Below are positions 1-10,750 of a stretch of DNA of 64,000 nucleotides, one piece after another. The notes below the pieces were generated by a model. That model was not told the DNA's origin. It ran no database searches and saw only the letters and a list, made by a program, of their open reading frames with translations. The translations under genes were made by a program, and so were the position numbers. Each line of letters begins with the position of its first letter. The first letter of the stretch is position 1. This DNA is from Sipunculus nudus (Eukaryota; Annelida; Sipuncula; Golfingiida; Sipunculidae). The stretch lies in NCBI GenBank assembly GCA_026874595.1, contig CM049314.1, positions 27,291,729 through 27,355,728 of the forward strand, written 5' to 3'.

Positions 1-173
1 ATACTAGGTGATAACAAGAGTAAAATCACATAATATCGCCCATCAGTGATCACGTTATTTTAGTTTAAATAAATCGTTACAGATGTCAATAGGTCAGCTT
101 TTATCATCTTATATTGTCAAAATGTTGAAAATGTAGCAAAGTGTATCTTCTAATTTTACGAGAATTAGTATTT
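1..173 (+). repeat. Left arm of a ~173 bp terminal-inverted-repeat pair
   Basis: This stretch is the reverse complement, with scattered mismatches, of 8220-8394. Both read ATACT(A/G)GG(T/A)GATAACAAGAG, then AATATCGCCCATCAG, then AAATAAATC(G/A)TTACAGATG, and later AGCAAAGT(G/A)TATCTTCTAATT. The alignment runs without large gaps from window base 1 to about base 173. Because it starts at the first base given, the true outer end and any target-site duplication cannot be seen. It could be one end of an 8.4 kb inverted-repeat transposon, or one of two independent MITE copies in opposite orientation. Confidence 0.75.
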
Positions 174-630
174 CATACAAAAAGAAACAAGGGCTACAGG
201 CCTAATGCGAACCAGTGCAATGGGAAATATACTTCACATAGAATAAATAATGCTTCCATGATAACATGCTTAACCATTGTACGAAAAGTACTTTTCAGGT
301 ATACGTGTGACACGTACATGTACATAACAGGAAGTACTAAACATTTTTAACCAAAGTGCAAGCGCCAATTACACAGCGTCATTCCTGGTATAGTGCCATG
401 GCTATATACAACACAAAACTGATTGTAAATGGCACCACAAGTTTTGTGTATAAGAAAGCCATTCAACATGAATGGACATGCAAAATTCCAGGCAGGTATT
501 ACTCTAAGCTATATGCAAAGATGCATGAAAAAATTGTAGATGGCGCCACAGGTCTTGTACATAACGAAGCTCTCCAAAATGTACAAATATGCCTAATTTT
601 AGGCTGAAATATAAAATCCCAACTGTTTTA
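174..630. repeat. Noncoding; fragment of the GGCGCC repeat family (about 356-605)
   Basis: There is no credible gene here. From about 356 to 605 the sequence resembles the ~143 bp monomers found at 12.8-13.6 kb: a tract like ATGGC(A/G)CCACA, then AAG and CAAGTCTTGT/GTATAAG-type sequence, then TGGACATGC. Two monomer starts are seen, near 429 and 540. The short open frames here match in peptide only because the DNA is repeated. Confidence 0.55.
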
Positions 631-682
631 AAGGATAATTTAGACTTGGTTTAAATTGTATTTATACTGTCTTTGTGTACTC
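631..682 (+). repeat. 5' split direct repeat (A1-like) of the DIRS-like element
   Basis: This 52 bp begins AAGGATAATTTAGAC and ends TTTGTGTACTC. It recurs at 4595-4646 in the same orientation with five substitutions, all transitions or otherwise single-base. Direct rather than inverted ends point to the PAT/Ngaro type instead of classical DIRS1. Confidence 0.7.
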
Positions 683-1346
683 GGGCGTAACGCACCTGCG
701 TTACTCTCGGGCACTTGCGCACTTACCTCCAGTTACTTAGGCCACGTCTTCATGCATTGCTAGCATTTGGCACGTTTGCGCTTGTTAACTGCTTTAAGTG
801 TTGTGGAATTTTCTACACCATTTTTTAGTCAATCTTTCTACTGTATATTTTCTTAACGTCACTTGTTTATATACCAAGAACAGTCGGACAGTGTTTATTT
901 GGGGGCATAGGCCGCCATTGTTGGTTTCCCAAGACGACCATCGTGGTTTAGCCTAAGGAAGACCTAAAATCCGTGGACGCGCTAGGATTACTAAGTGAAA
1001 AGGATGTCTTAGACCTGTCCCTTACGCTTGAAAAGGAAACTTTTAATGGCTGCTATAACGCGTTTAGATAATAGCAGTGTGGAACCCGTGAAAGCGTATG
1101 TAACCCAGTGGAAAGCCAATCTGTAAGGGGACCTGCAAACCAAACAATTCAGGACATCAGGGGACAGAATGCCCATTTAAAATCGGCAGGTAAGGTCTTT
1201 GATGATTTCTTTGCCCAAGAAGCTAATATATCGATCTACTGCAAAAGCAATTCCTAATGAAAGCAATGATCCCTGCCCATACAGCGAGGTACCCAGGGAC
1301 CCTTTAGATCCAAGATCCATTCCGACGGTTAAAGCAAGTAAAAAAT
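683..1346. other. 5' untranslated/leader region of the DIRS-like element
   Basis: I find no recognisable domain between the 5' direct repeat and the gag-like frame. It includes a short inverted-repeat-like tract around 686-715 (GGGCGTAACGCACCTGCGTTAC). The 5' part of gag may lie in the decayed frames from about 1046 (ATGGCTGCTATAACG) onward, but no homology can be named. Confidence 0.4.
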
Positions 1347-1848
1347 GTGCATATCTCAATATATTCACCAGAACGTATCAGGGGCGTAGAAGGGGTTAGG
1401 CTTTGTATGATCAAAGCGGCATATTGGTTAAAGCTGATGACGATCACCCATGCAGTCGTATTACCATGGTCAACAGCAAACTGTCGCCTTGTGTCGCATC
1501 TTCCCCATACTGATGATTTTTATGTTACAGACATGGATTATTATCTGGCTTATACAACACAAATCTATGATCTTGCATCTAAGTATAACTGGGATTCATT
1601 ATTAGACTTTGATTGTCAGTACCGGGAACGTCGAGCAGGGCATGGTTTTAAAATGGGCCCCCTCACAGCGAACATGGAACTGCAACTACTCGGGCAGGCT
1701 AAATACAGACATCGTAAGCCGTTAATTCGTTCAGGCAGCTCCAAAAACCCAGGTAGTGTACAGAAACAATGAAAACCCGAGTGTAGATTGTTTAAAATTC
1801 GGAATGTAAATTGCCCTTTTGGTGATTCGTGTAAATTTCTGCATGTAA
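1347..1848 (+). pseudogene. Gag-like remnant with C-terminal CCCH zinc finger
   Basis: The frame 1347-1772 has no recognisable fold over most of its length but ends in a charged, NPG-containing linker. It is closed by TGA at 1770-1772. Immediately past that stop, in the same frame, is a zinc-finger pattern C-x9-C-x5-C-x3-H, with Cys codons at 1782, 1812 and 1830 and His at 1842. The core reads NCPFGDSCKFLH. A CCCH or CCHC knuckle just upstream of the RT is usual for DIRS-like gag proteins, where it binds the element RNA. The stop between the gag body and the finger looks like decay, although DIRS elements can also use overlapping frames. Confidence 0.6.
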
Positions 1849-2860
1849 ATGATGACTATAGTGGAGCTGGTGCAGAGGAAGGATTTTCCGTCTCAAAAAC
1901 ATATGTAAATACCCAGGTATCGTTAGGGTTAGCACGTTGGGAGCAGTTGTTGCCAAATCAGGACCCAGGCAGACCTTATATTTTGAGTGCGGTACGCGAA
2001 GGCTTCCATATCCTCGACCAGCCCGTTGATGTTATCACAGCCGTTGAGATAGATAATCATAAATCCGCAACTGCGCCCTCTATTGCAAATCGGGTTGAAG
2101 CCCAAATAATAGAAGAGTTGGACAACGGCCAATATCACATTGTGAATAAAGCAACACCTATTGTCTCAGCGTCAGGGACTGTTCCTAAGAAAGGGTCTCC
2201 AAAGTTTCGTTCAATTCATGACTGTAGCAGACTACCGGGGGAGGCGCTTAATGACTTTGCATATAAAGACCCCATCAAATATCAATCAGTTCAAGACGCT
2301 AAAGATCTAGTCACGGTAGGTTCGTTCCTTGCCAAAGTAGATCTCTCCAATGCTTACCGCGTGGTTATAATTCACCCAGAGGAATATGCTGCCACAGGCC
2401 TTACATGGACATTTTTAGGGAATTCGAGACTTACATACATGATTGATAAACGCTTACCCTTCGGTGCTCGCAAATCTGCTCACATTTTCAATGCACTCAC
2501 ACAAGTTGTAAGGCATATTCTTTCCAGCCAGGGTTTCCAAATACTGTGGCCTATCTGGACGATTTTTATATTGTTGTAAAATCCTACGACGAGTGCATGC
2601 GAACAATTAATCAACTCATGCGTGTTCTTCGCTTTTTGGGATTCAGGATCAATTAAAAAAAGGTGAAAGGGCCCAACCAGTGTCTAACATTGCACCTGGA
2701 TAGTCGCTGTATAACAATCTCCCTTCAAAATGACAATGTAATGGAATTGCATGAATCCCTTAATCATATTTACCGCAGAGTCAAACTATCAAAGAAGTCA
2801 CTGATGCGTCTCGCTGGGAAATTGAACTGGGCCACTCAGTGTGCGTATTGAGGTCGTTTT
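1849..2860 (+). pseudogene. DIRS-type reverse transcriptase, frameshifted at the catalytic motif
   Basis: An open frame continuing to 2579 contains the RT fingers/palm: FRSIHDCSRLPGEALND (about 2205-2255), motif A VDLSNAYR with the first catalytic Asp (about 2337-2360), and motif B LPFGARKSAHIF (about 2454-2489). The expected third motif, Tyr-Leu-Asp-Asp (codons 2552-2563), is present but in a different frame, so a frameshift lies between about 2490 and 2550. In that second frame a TAA at 2654-2656 and a TGA at 2849-2851 interrupt the connection segment, where the AGKLNWA signature (about 2810-2830) of the DIRS RT/RNase H junction is still clear. The copy cannot make a full polymerase. Confidence 0.8.
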
Positions 2861-3330
2861 CGTTTACGACGACTCTAGGACAAAATTAAATCTTTGCAAA
2901 AACCATGGCACAAAACGCGCGTAATAATGAAATGAAGTTAGACATTGCTTGCTTGCTAAACTTCATGTAGCACTTTGATGATAAGCCTGCGATGGTGGAT
3001 AACCGCCCTGCTGCGCCTGTCTCCAATGACGCCTGCCGCTGCCTTTTTCAATAGAGATTTTGTTTGTACGAGGTTGGAGCGCGAATTGCCTGTGGCAAGC
3101 GATTTGTGTATTAATTACAAAGAGGCCCTGGAACTTAAACCTGCAGTGCGGAGTTGGGCCCCCTATTGGACAAATAAAAAGAATTTGTCCACAGTGACAA
3201 CAAGTGTGCGGTCTCTATTATAAATAAAGGCAATGCAAAAGACGCAGTTGTCATGAATTCTTTACGAAATATTTTCTGGTATTCTGCTATTTACAAATTC
3301 CGTATTCAAGCCATTTATTATCCCTGACAA
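2861..3330 (+). pseudogene. RNase H domain remnant of the DIRS-like element
   Basis: Three frames together show an RNase H-like region. An NDAC motif that would hold the first catalytic Asp lies near 3025. It is followed in another frame by ELPVASDLCINYKEALEL and APYWTNKK (to about 3180). In a third frame, beginning at about 3188, is HSDNKCAVSIINKG, which carries the later Asp and leads to a TGA at 3324. DIRS RNase H domains show this layout. At least two frame changes and several stops make it nonfunctional. Confidence 0.7.
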
Positions 3331-3432
3331 TGAAACGGCGTCGCTGATGGAACCTCGAGGCTCCATGAGCCGGGGTGTTTACCCCATCTGTTTAGTCTGC
3401 TAAAAAGAACAGTGGTTGTTTAACGCTATTAT

Positions 3433-4334
3433 GTGTGTTTTCAGGGGCGTTGCAGAGGACGCTTGACGAAGAGGTACTTTACTATCTGTAAAATACGTAC
3501 GCTGCTTCAACTGAACGCGTCTACCAGCCACATAGACGCACATATATTGCCTTTTGTGCAGCCATGGGTCGCGACCCTGTTCCAGCAAGCACACACCTAC
3601 CTGTCGTTACGCGGCCTTATTAGCTGGAACACAGAAGTACACAACCGACTGTCAGTGTTTGAATGCTGTACGAATCATGCATTTGAATTTATTTTGCCTA
3701 ATCTCCCAGAAAACAATTTTCAGCTGCTGTCGCTACTTAAAGGCTTGCGCTGATGCCACGGTGATACTCCGTGTAGGAAATTACCTGTTGATCCATATAT
3801 CTTGCGCCGTATGTTATCTCTTTTTGACATATCAACCATTACAGATGCCAATGTGTGGGCTGCTGCTTTACTTATGTTTTTTTTCTATGCTCCGTCGAGG
3901 TAACGTGCTGGCGACCAAAAATACGTTTAATAAGCACAAACACCTCACCAATCAGGACATCACTTGTCATCCCTATGGTTTGGTGGTTCGTATTCGGTGG
4001 ACAAAAACAATTCAGTTCAGGAGCGGAGTATTGGAAATCCCCTTACCGCGATTACAGGGAAATCCCCAATGTCCAGTGCTGGCAGTGTTTAACGCTTTCT
4101 CTAAGACGGCCGGAGCAGCGAGGGAGGGACCGGGTAAAGCTTGGTTCCAACCCCGCTGACTACGCTGGACACAGCTTCCGTCGGGGTGGCGCCTCGCGGG
4201 CTTTCGCATCTGGTGTTAGCGCTGATGTTATTAGAATTATTGGAGACTGGGAATCTTTGGCATATGCTGCATACATTGGTAGTACACAACTGGTTATCCT
4301 ATCTGCAATGCGTTTGATGGTGCAAGATTTGTGA
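3433..4334 (+). pseudogene. DIRS-type tyrosine recombinase (integrase), broken into three frames
   Basis: The N-terminal SAM-like part lies in 3433-3753 (LSLRGLISWNTEVHNRLS ... NFQLLSLLKGLR). After a TGA the same frame continues with a GDTP..KLPVDPYILRRM segment. At the T8-type run near 3876-3885 the frame changes, and the catalytic Arg follows in LRRGNVL (about 3890-3910). A third frame (to 4334) has GHSFRRGGAS with the His (4170-4172) and second Arg (4179-4181), then IGDWES and AYAAYI with the candidate nucleophilic Tyr (4263-4274). The Arg-His-Arg-Tyr tetrad is therefore still readable, but it is split by two frame changes and one stop. The enzyme normally integrates circular cDNA by site-specific recombination. 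Confidence 0.82.
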
Positions 4335-4594
4335 CTTTTATATATTTCTAGCTACTCCCTTTCTCTTTTTCTACCTACCGTCAAACATTTGGATTTGGGG
4401 ACTAGACAAGTAACTACAGTCACTTGATTTTTTATTGTGCAGCATTTTACGTACCTCGGTAATTATATGTCTTTAATGTTATTTATCTTTCAGCGCGATC
4501 TAGTCTGTCATCAACGCGCTTTTATACTGATTTTATTATGGCTGTTAAAGTTAGTAGAGCTCTCCGTATACCCAAAATGTGTTATTGTCAGTAT

Positions 4595-4646
4595 AAGGAT
4601 AATTTAGACCTGGTTTAAATTGTGCTTATACTGTTTTTGTGCACTC
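4595..4646 (+). repeat. 3' split direct repeat (A2-like) of the DIRS-like element
   Basis: This is a same-orientation copy of 631-682 (47 of 52 bases identical), lying 260 bp after the end of the recombinase frame. The true 3' end of the element may extend beyond it if a B2 repeat exists. I did not find a matching B1/B2 pair. Confidence 0.7.
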
Positions 4647-7600
4647 TACCAAGCTGTTTATTGATACAGACAAAATCCTGGCCTGTTGTCAAAACTGTTT
4701 ACACAGACTGAAAGACTCTGGTTTAATGAATTTTAATGCTGGCATGTTCATAATATTTATTGTCGAAAATGTTTAGTCTATTGAAAGTAAAACCAGAATA
4801 CAGATCCTTTTTTTTCGTGCATTTATCTTACACATAAGTTTGATATGGACAACAATTATTTATTTTGCCTGTACACCTCTGCTTTTATACCAAGAGAGTT
4901 CAGTCTTTTACGACAATAAATCTACTAGCTTTGTTTACTAAAGTATTCACAGCTCTTTTATTGAAAAAGGTCAAATAATTCAGCCGAAATCATTTGTCTC
5001 TCTTTGTTCAAAGTTTACTTAAATAAGAATCGTCTTTGTGCAGTGTTTCAGAATCTGAAACAACTGGTTTGTAGAAGAAGGCTAATGCAGCCCTCAGTTT
5101 GCTACTTTGCCACCAGGCCAACTTCAGCTTTCCTTGATCAATGTACTCGGTCTATTCTTATATAACTGAGACAACCCTACCCTAGGATAATTCTTGTGAA
5201 AATTATATCATTCGGCTTGCAGTTTCATCGAAACAGATTTTAATGCAGAAGCTGAAAGGGTTAAAATTAAAAGGTATTTGCCCATAGAAACAGATCAATG
5301 AAGGTGGCGCCACAAAAAGCTCTATCCTACAATATTTGACATATGTCACTGATTTTGGCATAATATTTTGGATACTTACCCCTGCTGTTCCTGAGAAATA
5401 AGGACGGGGTGGGTGAATAATCAAATTTGTTGACTACTACACTAACACATAAATAATCCTTTAAAATATTTCAGTGGTCCCTAACCGCTCTAAACTGCAC
5501 AGGAATGTGTGATGTACACTCCGGATTTCCAGTTGAAGATCTGCTTTTGGCGACACCTACACACAACCATCCCAAGGGGACATGATAAGCAGAGGACATT
5601 ATAAGCATAAGATCTGAAAACACAAATACAGATTACTTATGACGGAATCCAGGATATTCAACAAGTAACTTAATATCTTGAAAACAAACATTACACACAC
5701 TAGCAGTGTTTTGGAGCATTCAAAATGGATGCAAGCATTTAGAAATATCTCCAGAGAAAATATGTTCACTCTTGTATACATGCATATGCCAATACATTTC
5801 CAAGACTTCACATATTTTCACAGTCTCTGTGATGAGAACAAAAACAACATCACACGCATCAACCAAAAATTTTACAAATAAATGAATAGAATTATTCAAC
5901 ATTGTCAAAAGTTCCTTTAGAGTTTCTTTGACGCGAAGTGTAATTAAAATTATTCATTGCATATTAAATTAATATTAACTAGGGTTAAACTTTACGATAT
6001 TATGCTTTATGATTTCGTTAAAGTGCTAGACAGTGGATGAATTTAATAAATTGTAATGTAGTTAATGACCTTAAAATAAACCACATAAATTGAAAAAATA
6101 AACATTACAAATTGGACATTAATAATCAAGGTGTTTATTTTGTTTAGCTAATTAGATTTTTGATTTTCATACTATTAAGGACACATGGGCTTGGTGATTC
6201 AAAGGTGTTGTAACATGGCGCAAAATCAATGATGGGTCATGCACCAGAATTACTCTGATGTTTAAAGCGGCCCTCCTTAAAGAGTAAATATTTTACATGG
6301 TCTATTTCAGATTACTTTTCTTACGCAAATCACGCATGTGTATATTTCATTCACTGCCCAGTAAAAGAATAATCGATTCGATAAAATAAGCACGTCCATA
6401 AAAGGCGGGAAAACATTTTTAATTGGGTCATTTTTCCCCCCAAAAAACTGGTCAATATAACTAAACATTATTCTGTGAAAATGAATCTTATAATATGTCA
6501 TATACACATATTTTAAGACTGCTTTCTTGTCAAGTGGTATCTTATTTATTTTTTATTTTAATCAACCGAGATAGATTTATAGGTTTAAGAGATTATATTT
6601 ATCAGTGACACATATCTATGTTAAAACAAGCATAAAACAAAGTATTCGGCGCTGGTATTTAGTTATCAGCAAAATGCTTGATCAGTAAGCACACAGACGT
6701 TCCAGATTGCTGAGCAATACATTAAGAATTTCTTTTGTCAAGGGACTTCAAAACTGAGAGGTAACAATCATTTAAGAAATTACGGGATTCATTTGCCTCC
6801 AATATTTGATGAGGACATTATTAATTGTTTGAATTGAAAATTTTTTCTCTTTGTTCCGTTTTAGTCGAAACCATACGTTTAACCATGTTGTTTGTTATCC
6901 TAGAATTTGAGTAAATATATTTAGGAAATGTCTAAGTATTCTGGGCATAACCAGACTTGCAAAAAAATAAATTCGCCTACATAACATAGTCTATGCGGTT
7001 AAATGTTTCCATTCATTCCTCAATAAGAGTGGTTCATTATGCACGTTTTGAACATCATCTAGTCTTTAAGACAATTTGTCTTACACATTAATTCATTTAC
7101 CCGGTCCGTCATTCAGTAATCTTTTCATCTATTCATTGTCCAGGCTTTTTGATAAATCTAAAAAGTAGCATTCAAATATTTATCTAAATGTTACATTTTC
7201 CTGTTATATAAAATAATGTATATTCTAATTATTGCTGTTCGTTGATCCATAAAGAGGTTTACCATTGTCCTGTTATAAAAAGCGAAAAGACCTATTTGTA
7301 AATTAATATAATATAAAAAAAAACTTGGTTTAAAAAGTCAAAATATTTTAATATATCTAAAAGTTTGGCGGCAAAGTTTTAAACATCCATTGCCTTTTCC
7401 AGTAAATTAACTATGCTTTTTATTATAATACACACTGTTCAAAAGTTATGAAGCATTCGTTATTAAAAAACGTGTGTCCATGATAATTTAAATACGGCTT
7501 TTGGTGACATTATGGTAAATGAAATTATCTATATTTTCTTTCCCTGTGATTCCTTTTGGCATTTTATTTTTTTTTAATAATTTGTTACAATTTGATCCTA

Positions 7601-8219
7601 TTTTACTGGATAACGAGTGGAGTTAATATATTTATCTCAACAAAAAGGGTCGTTTACAAGAGATCCAATGGGGGCAGTATAAAAAAGTAGTAAAATAAAA
7701 TAGATATAAATATAATTTAAAAAGGTAAGTAAATAATTATCATTAAGTATAGGTCTATACATACATAGAGAGAGAGCGAGAGAGAGCGAATATGCATAAA
7801 GTAGCAATGTGCTAATATTTAAAAATTATATATTGCTTTCTCTTATGTCAAAAAATATTTTTATATTAACACTTAAACATACACCAGGATATAACCTGAA
7901 CAAAAGTATAAAGATATACTAAATATTTTCTATATCAGTTCATTTTTATTTCTGAAAAAAATCATTTGTAAGTCCAAATATCTATTATATTATGGAACTG
8001 ACAAACAAAACAGCTATAGTGTATAAAAAAACAAAACAAAATACATTTAGCTTTGAATATGAAACGTGCATCAAGTGATTTTATACTATTTGCTAGCTAA
8101 AAACATATAAATATACTAAAAAGTAATCAAGCCCTTCCCAATAATGGTCAAGCATTTTGCCTGATGTATATCCCCACTGTACATCGCATTACGATTGTAG
8201 GCCTTGTTATTTTTTAAAT
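4647..8219. other. AT-rich noncoding interior of the inverted-repeat block
   Basis: I see no gene in this 3.6 kb. A fragment of the GGTGGCGCC repeat family sits near 5300-5320. A GA-rich microsatellite lies at about 7766-7790. The remainder (5900-8200 especially) is very AT-rich with stops in all frames; the short open frames at 5203-5908 and 6307-6507 have no recognisable domain. Confidence 0.6.
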
Positions 8220-8394
8220 AAGATCCTGATTTGCGTATAATTAGAAGATATACTTTGCTAGATTTTTCAATACCTTAACAGTATAAGGTGATGAAAGATG
8301 ACCTCTTGACATCTGTAATGATTTATTTGAACTACAACAACGTGATTGCTGATGGGCGATATTAGGTGATTTTGCTCTTGTTATCTCCCAGTAT
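8220..8394 (-). repeat. Right arm of the ~173 bp terminal-inverted-repeat pair
   Basis: This is the reverse complement of 1-173, ending in TTATCTCCCAGTAT at 8381-8394. Similarity stops at 8394, so the outer end of the element is probably there. The sequence beyond (CACATCAAAAG) is unrelated to anything I can see near base 1. Confidence 0.75.
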
Positions 8395-8865
8395 CACATC
8401 AAAAGCCTGAAAATTAATTCGATGAAAATATATCATATTAGTGTCATTATTATATGTATACAGATATGTAAGGCATTCAACACATTGGAATCAATATTTT
8501 TTTTTGCAGTATACATTTATACTCATAGAAATTTTTTTTTTATTATTTAGAATATAAAATAGATCAATATATTAATAATTACCTCATATAATTCATAAAG
8601 ATTTGTTTGAGTATCTGTAGAAAGTTATGATTCGCCATTTCAACAGCACTGGGAAAACATAATGGGGACCAGTCCGATCACGAACCAAATCATTAACAAA
8701 AATTAAATTGTATACCAAAAAAATGCACATAATTTAAAGATGGCCGTCAAAAAGACAATAGCTTGGCATGCTGCACGTCCATCACATTTTTTCATACAGT
8801 TCAGATACCGAAATAACTAAAAACATAATGTCATTTAGTCCCCCAAACTGATAGTCAAAACTGTT
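8395..8865. other. AT-rich noncoding stretch
   Basis: There is no gene, RNA or clear repeat boundary; it contains long A and T runs near 8497-8540. Confidence 0.5.
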
Positions 8866-9284
8866 CTGGCTCATGGACTATCATGACCCAAAATTAATAA
8901 GGTTCATCTCTAATTTGCAGGTCACCTATAAGTGTTAGATGAAAAGTTTAAGATGAAAAGTTGGGCTAAAAATGCATCCACAATCTTTCTAAATAAGGGG
9001 GCTTTGTGACCTTGACCTTTGACCTCATAACCCCCAAATCAATGGAGTTCTTGCGTTAGAGACGGGTCATATATGTCAAAATTGAAACCCATATGTCAAT
9101 CCCATTTGGAGTTTTAATCAGGAAACAAATTTGACGGACACACAGACGGACGGACAGGATGATTGCTGTAAATCCTCTGTTTATTCAAGTGGAATCCTAA
9201 TAATACACAAGGTTTCAAGACACTGTCTAGATTAAACCACAGTTGCAAATCTGACAGTATAAATACAAATTAAAGGAAAACTAG
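8866..9284. repeat. TGACCTTTGACC-module repeat
   Basis: This is a copy of a module that recurs many times in the window: ...AAAATCAA..GGTTC, GGGTCATATAT, AAATTGAAACC, then TGTGACCTTGACC followed by TTTGACCT, ending in ACGGAC-type tetranucleotides (9133-9160). It carries TGACCTTTGACCT at 9013-9025. Noncoding. Confidence 0.65.
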
Positions 9285-9760
9285 GGACCCATGGGTCTCG
9301 ACGCTCAGCTGCATATGTCTATAAGTATATATGTTTGTGAGGTTTTCCAAAATATTGGTCCTGTGATCAGTTTGAAGCCAACATGTCTACCCAAACTGGA
9401 GTAATCATCCATTAACTAATTTGTGAATGGATGGGCCCTGTTACCTTAACCTTTGACCTTATGACCCCAAAACCAAACGGAAACTTCCCCTATTTGCAGG
9501 TGCACCACATGTTGATAATGTCAGCTGAGCTAAAACTTCATAGAAAATTGTCACATTTATACCCAACCACTTTAGCAAATATATCTAATCTGTCGTTCCG
9601 TCACATCTAGTTTAACATACCTGGATATTAAGTTACAAGTTTCTAGGCCTAGCAGTTAAGATTTGTTCTCTGCTAATGGACTGCCGGACAAACGGACGGG
9701 CTATGGACAAAGCGCCATTCCTAAATTTCAGTTGACTTTCAGTCAGCTGAGTATAAGAAA
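9285..9760. repeat. CAGCTG-bounded repeat copy with internal TGACC module
   Basis: It starts at GGGACCCATGGGTCTCGACG with the motif GCTCAGCTG (about 9302) and ends at the inverted form TCAGTCAGCTGAG (about 9738-9751). Inside are a TGACC module and the tract that includes TTTCTAGG..CAGC.GTTA.GATTTG and GACGG. The start sequence recurs near 10754, 12693 and 59715; the end sequence recurs near 12530, 15592, 20127, 58861 and 60027. Confidence 0.6.
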
Positions 9761-10750
9761 CATAGGTGACGCCAACCCTGTTCAGGAACTGAAAATAATA
9801 TGATCATGAGCAATAAACACACCGCATTTTACATAAAACCACGGCTGATAATTCCTCTATTGAGATGATTGATATTTACGAAAAAAATGGTCATTACGCT
9901 CAGCCGAATTTCATATACAGGTGATGCATGAGTTAATTGTTGATGTTATCATCTGTTGAAAATATTTTATCAGGGACCTTAACCAATGGGTCGAAAGATA
10001 TCGAGTGTGCTCAAAAGTATGGTTGCCTGAGCGCTAAGGTTTCCAGGATCATTGTACCAGTATCGAGTAAGAAGTTTCAACGTCAAAACCCTACAGCTTC
10101 TGTCAATCTAATTTACTGGTTACACAAATCATGGTCTTTCACATAGTTCACAGAATATAGATTTCAGAAAGCTTATTTTGGATATCAAGGAAACATTACA
10201 TGGACCTCCCTTTACATTATGAAAGACATTTCTAGATCTACCAGTTCAGATTGTTGCGCTGTCTGACTTCTGGTTGCTTATAATTAGGTATTATGCCATT
10301 AGCTCAAAGAATATAGGTCACAGTTACCTATTAACCTATTATTCAAAGAAGGTCCGCCAAGGACTTCCTGGATATCATATTAGAAGGTACTTGGTCCAAT
10401 AGTTAAGCTTTCTGGTCTGTCTGACTGTAATATCATTTTACCAGTGACTTGCAGAATATAGGTCACTATGTCCTACTTTTATGTTAAAACATTGCCCTGA
10501 ACCTGCCTGCATATTACGTTAGACGATTATACGCCTAATGTATACAATTTATGAACTGTCTGGAAAAGGAGGCTTTTAATCATATTTTTGGTCCATACTT
10601 CACTTCAAACTATTGGTCACTGTGACATAATTTTAAGTTTACTTTGAGATTTTCCTAGGACCTCCCTGGATGCACAGTTAGAAGCTCTAACAGTAACGAG
10701 TTTTGCCAGATTAATTGTAGGAATGCTTCATTTGAAGGTCTCAAAATTAT
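9761..10750. repeat. Degenerate tandem repeats, noncoding
   Basis: Imperfect units recur at roughly 150-165 bp through 10140-10740. Each has an AGAATATAGGTCAC-like tract followed by GGACCTCCCTGGAT-like and TTAGAAG-like tracts. The 69-codon open frame at 9937-10146 has no recognisable domain and lies partly in this repeat. Confidence 0.5.

Larger units (their letters stand above)
631..4646 (+). mobile_element. Degenerate DIRS-order (DIRS/Ngaro/PAT-like) tyrosine-recombinase retrotransposon
   Basis: In plus-strand order the segment encodes remnants of a CCCH-type gag zinc finger (about 1782-1844), a DIRS-type reverse transcriptase (about 2130-2850), RNase H (about 3000-3325) and a tyrosine recombinase (about 3433-4334). 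This gene order, with a tyrosine recombinase in place of a DDE integrase and no aspartic protease, defines the DIRS order. A 52 bp direct repeat (631-682 and 4595-4646, 47 of 52 identical) brackets the coding part, as expected of the split direct repeats of PAT/Ngaro-like elements. I could not identify the second repeat pair. Every domain is interrupted by stops or frame changes, so this copy should not be autonomously active. Confidence 0.85.
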
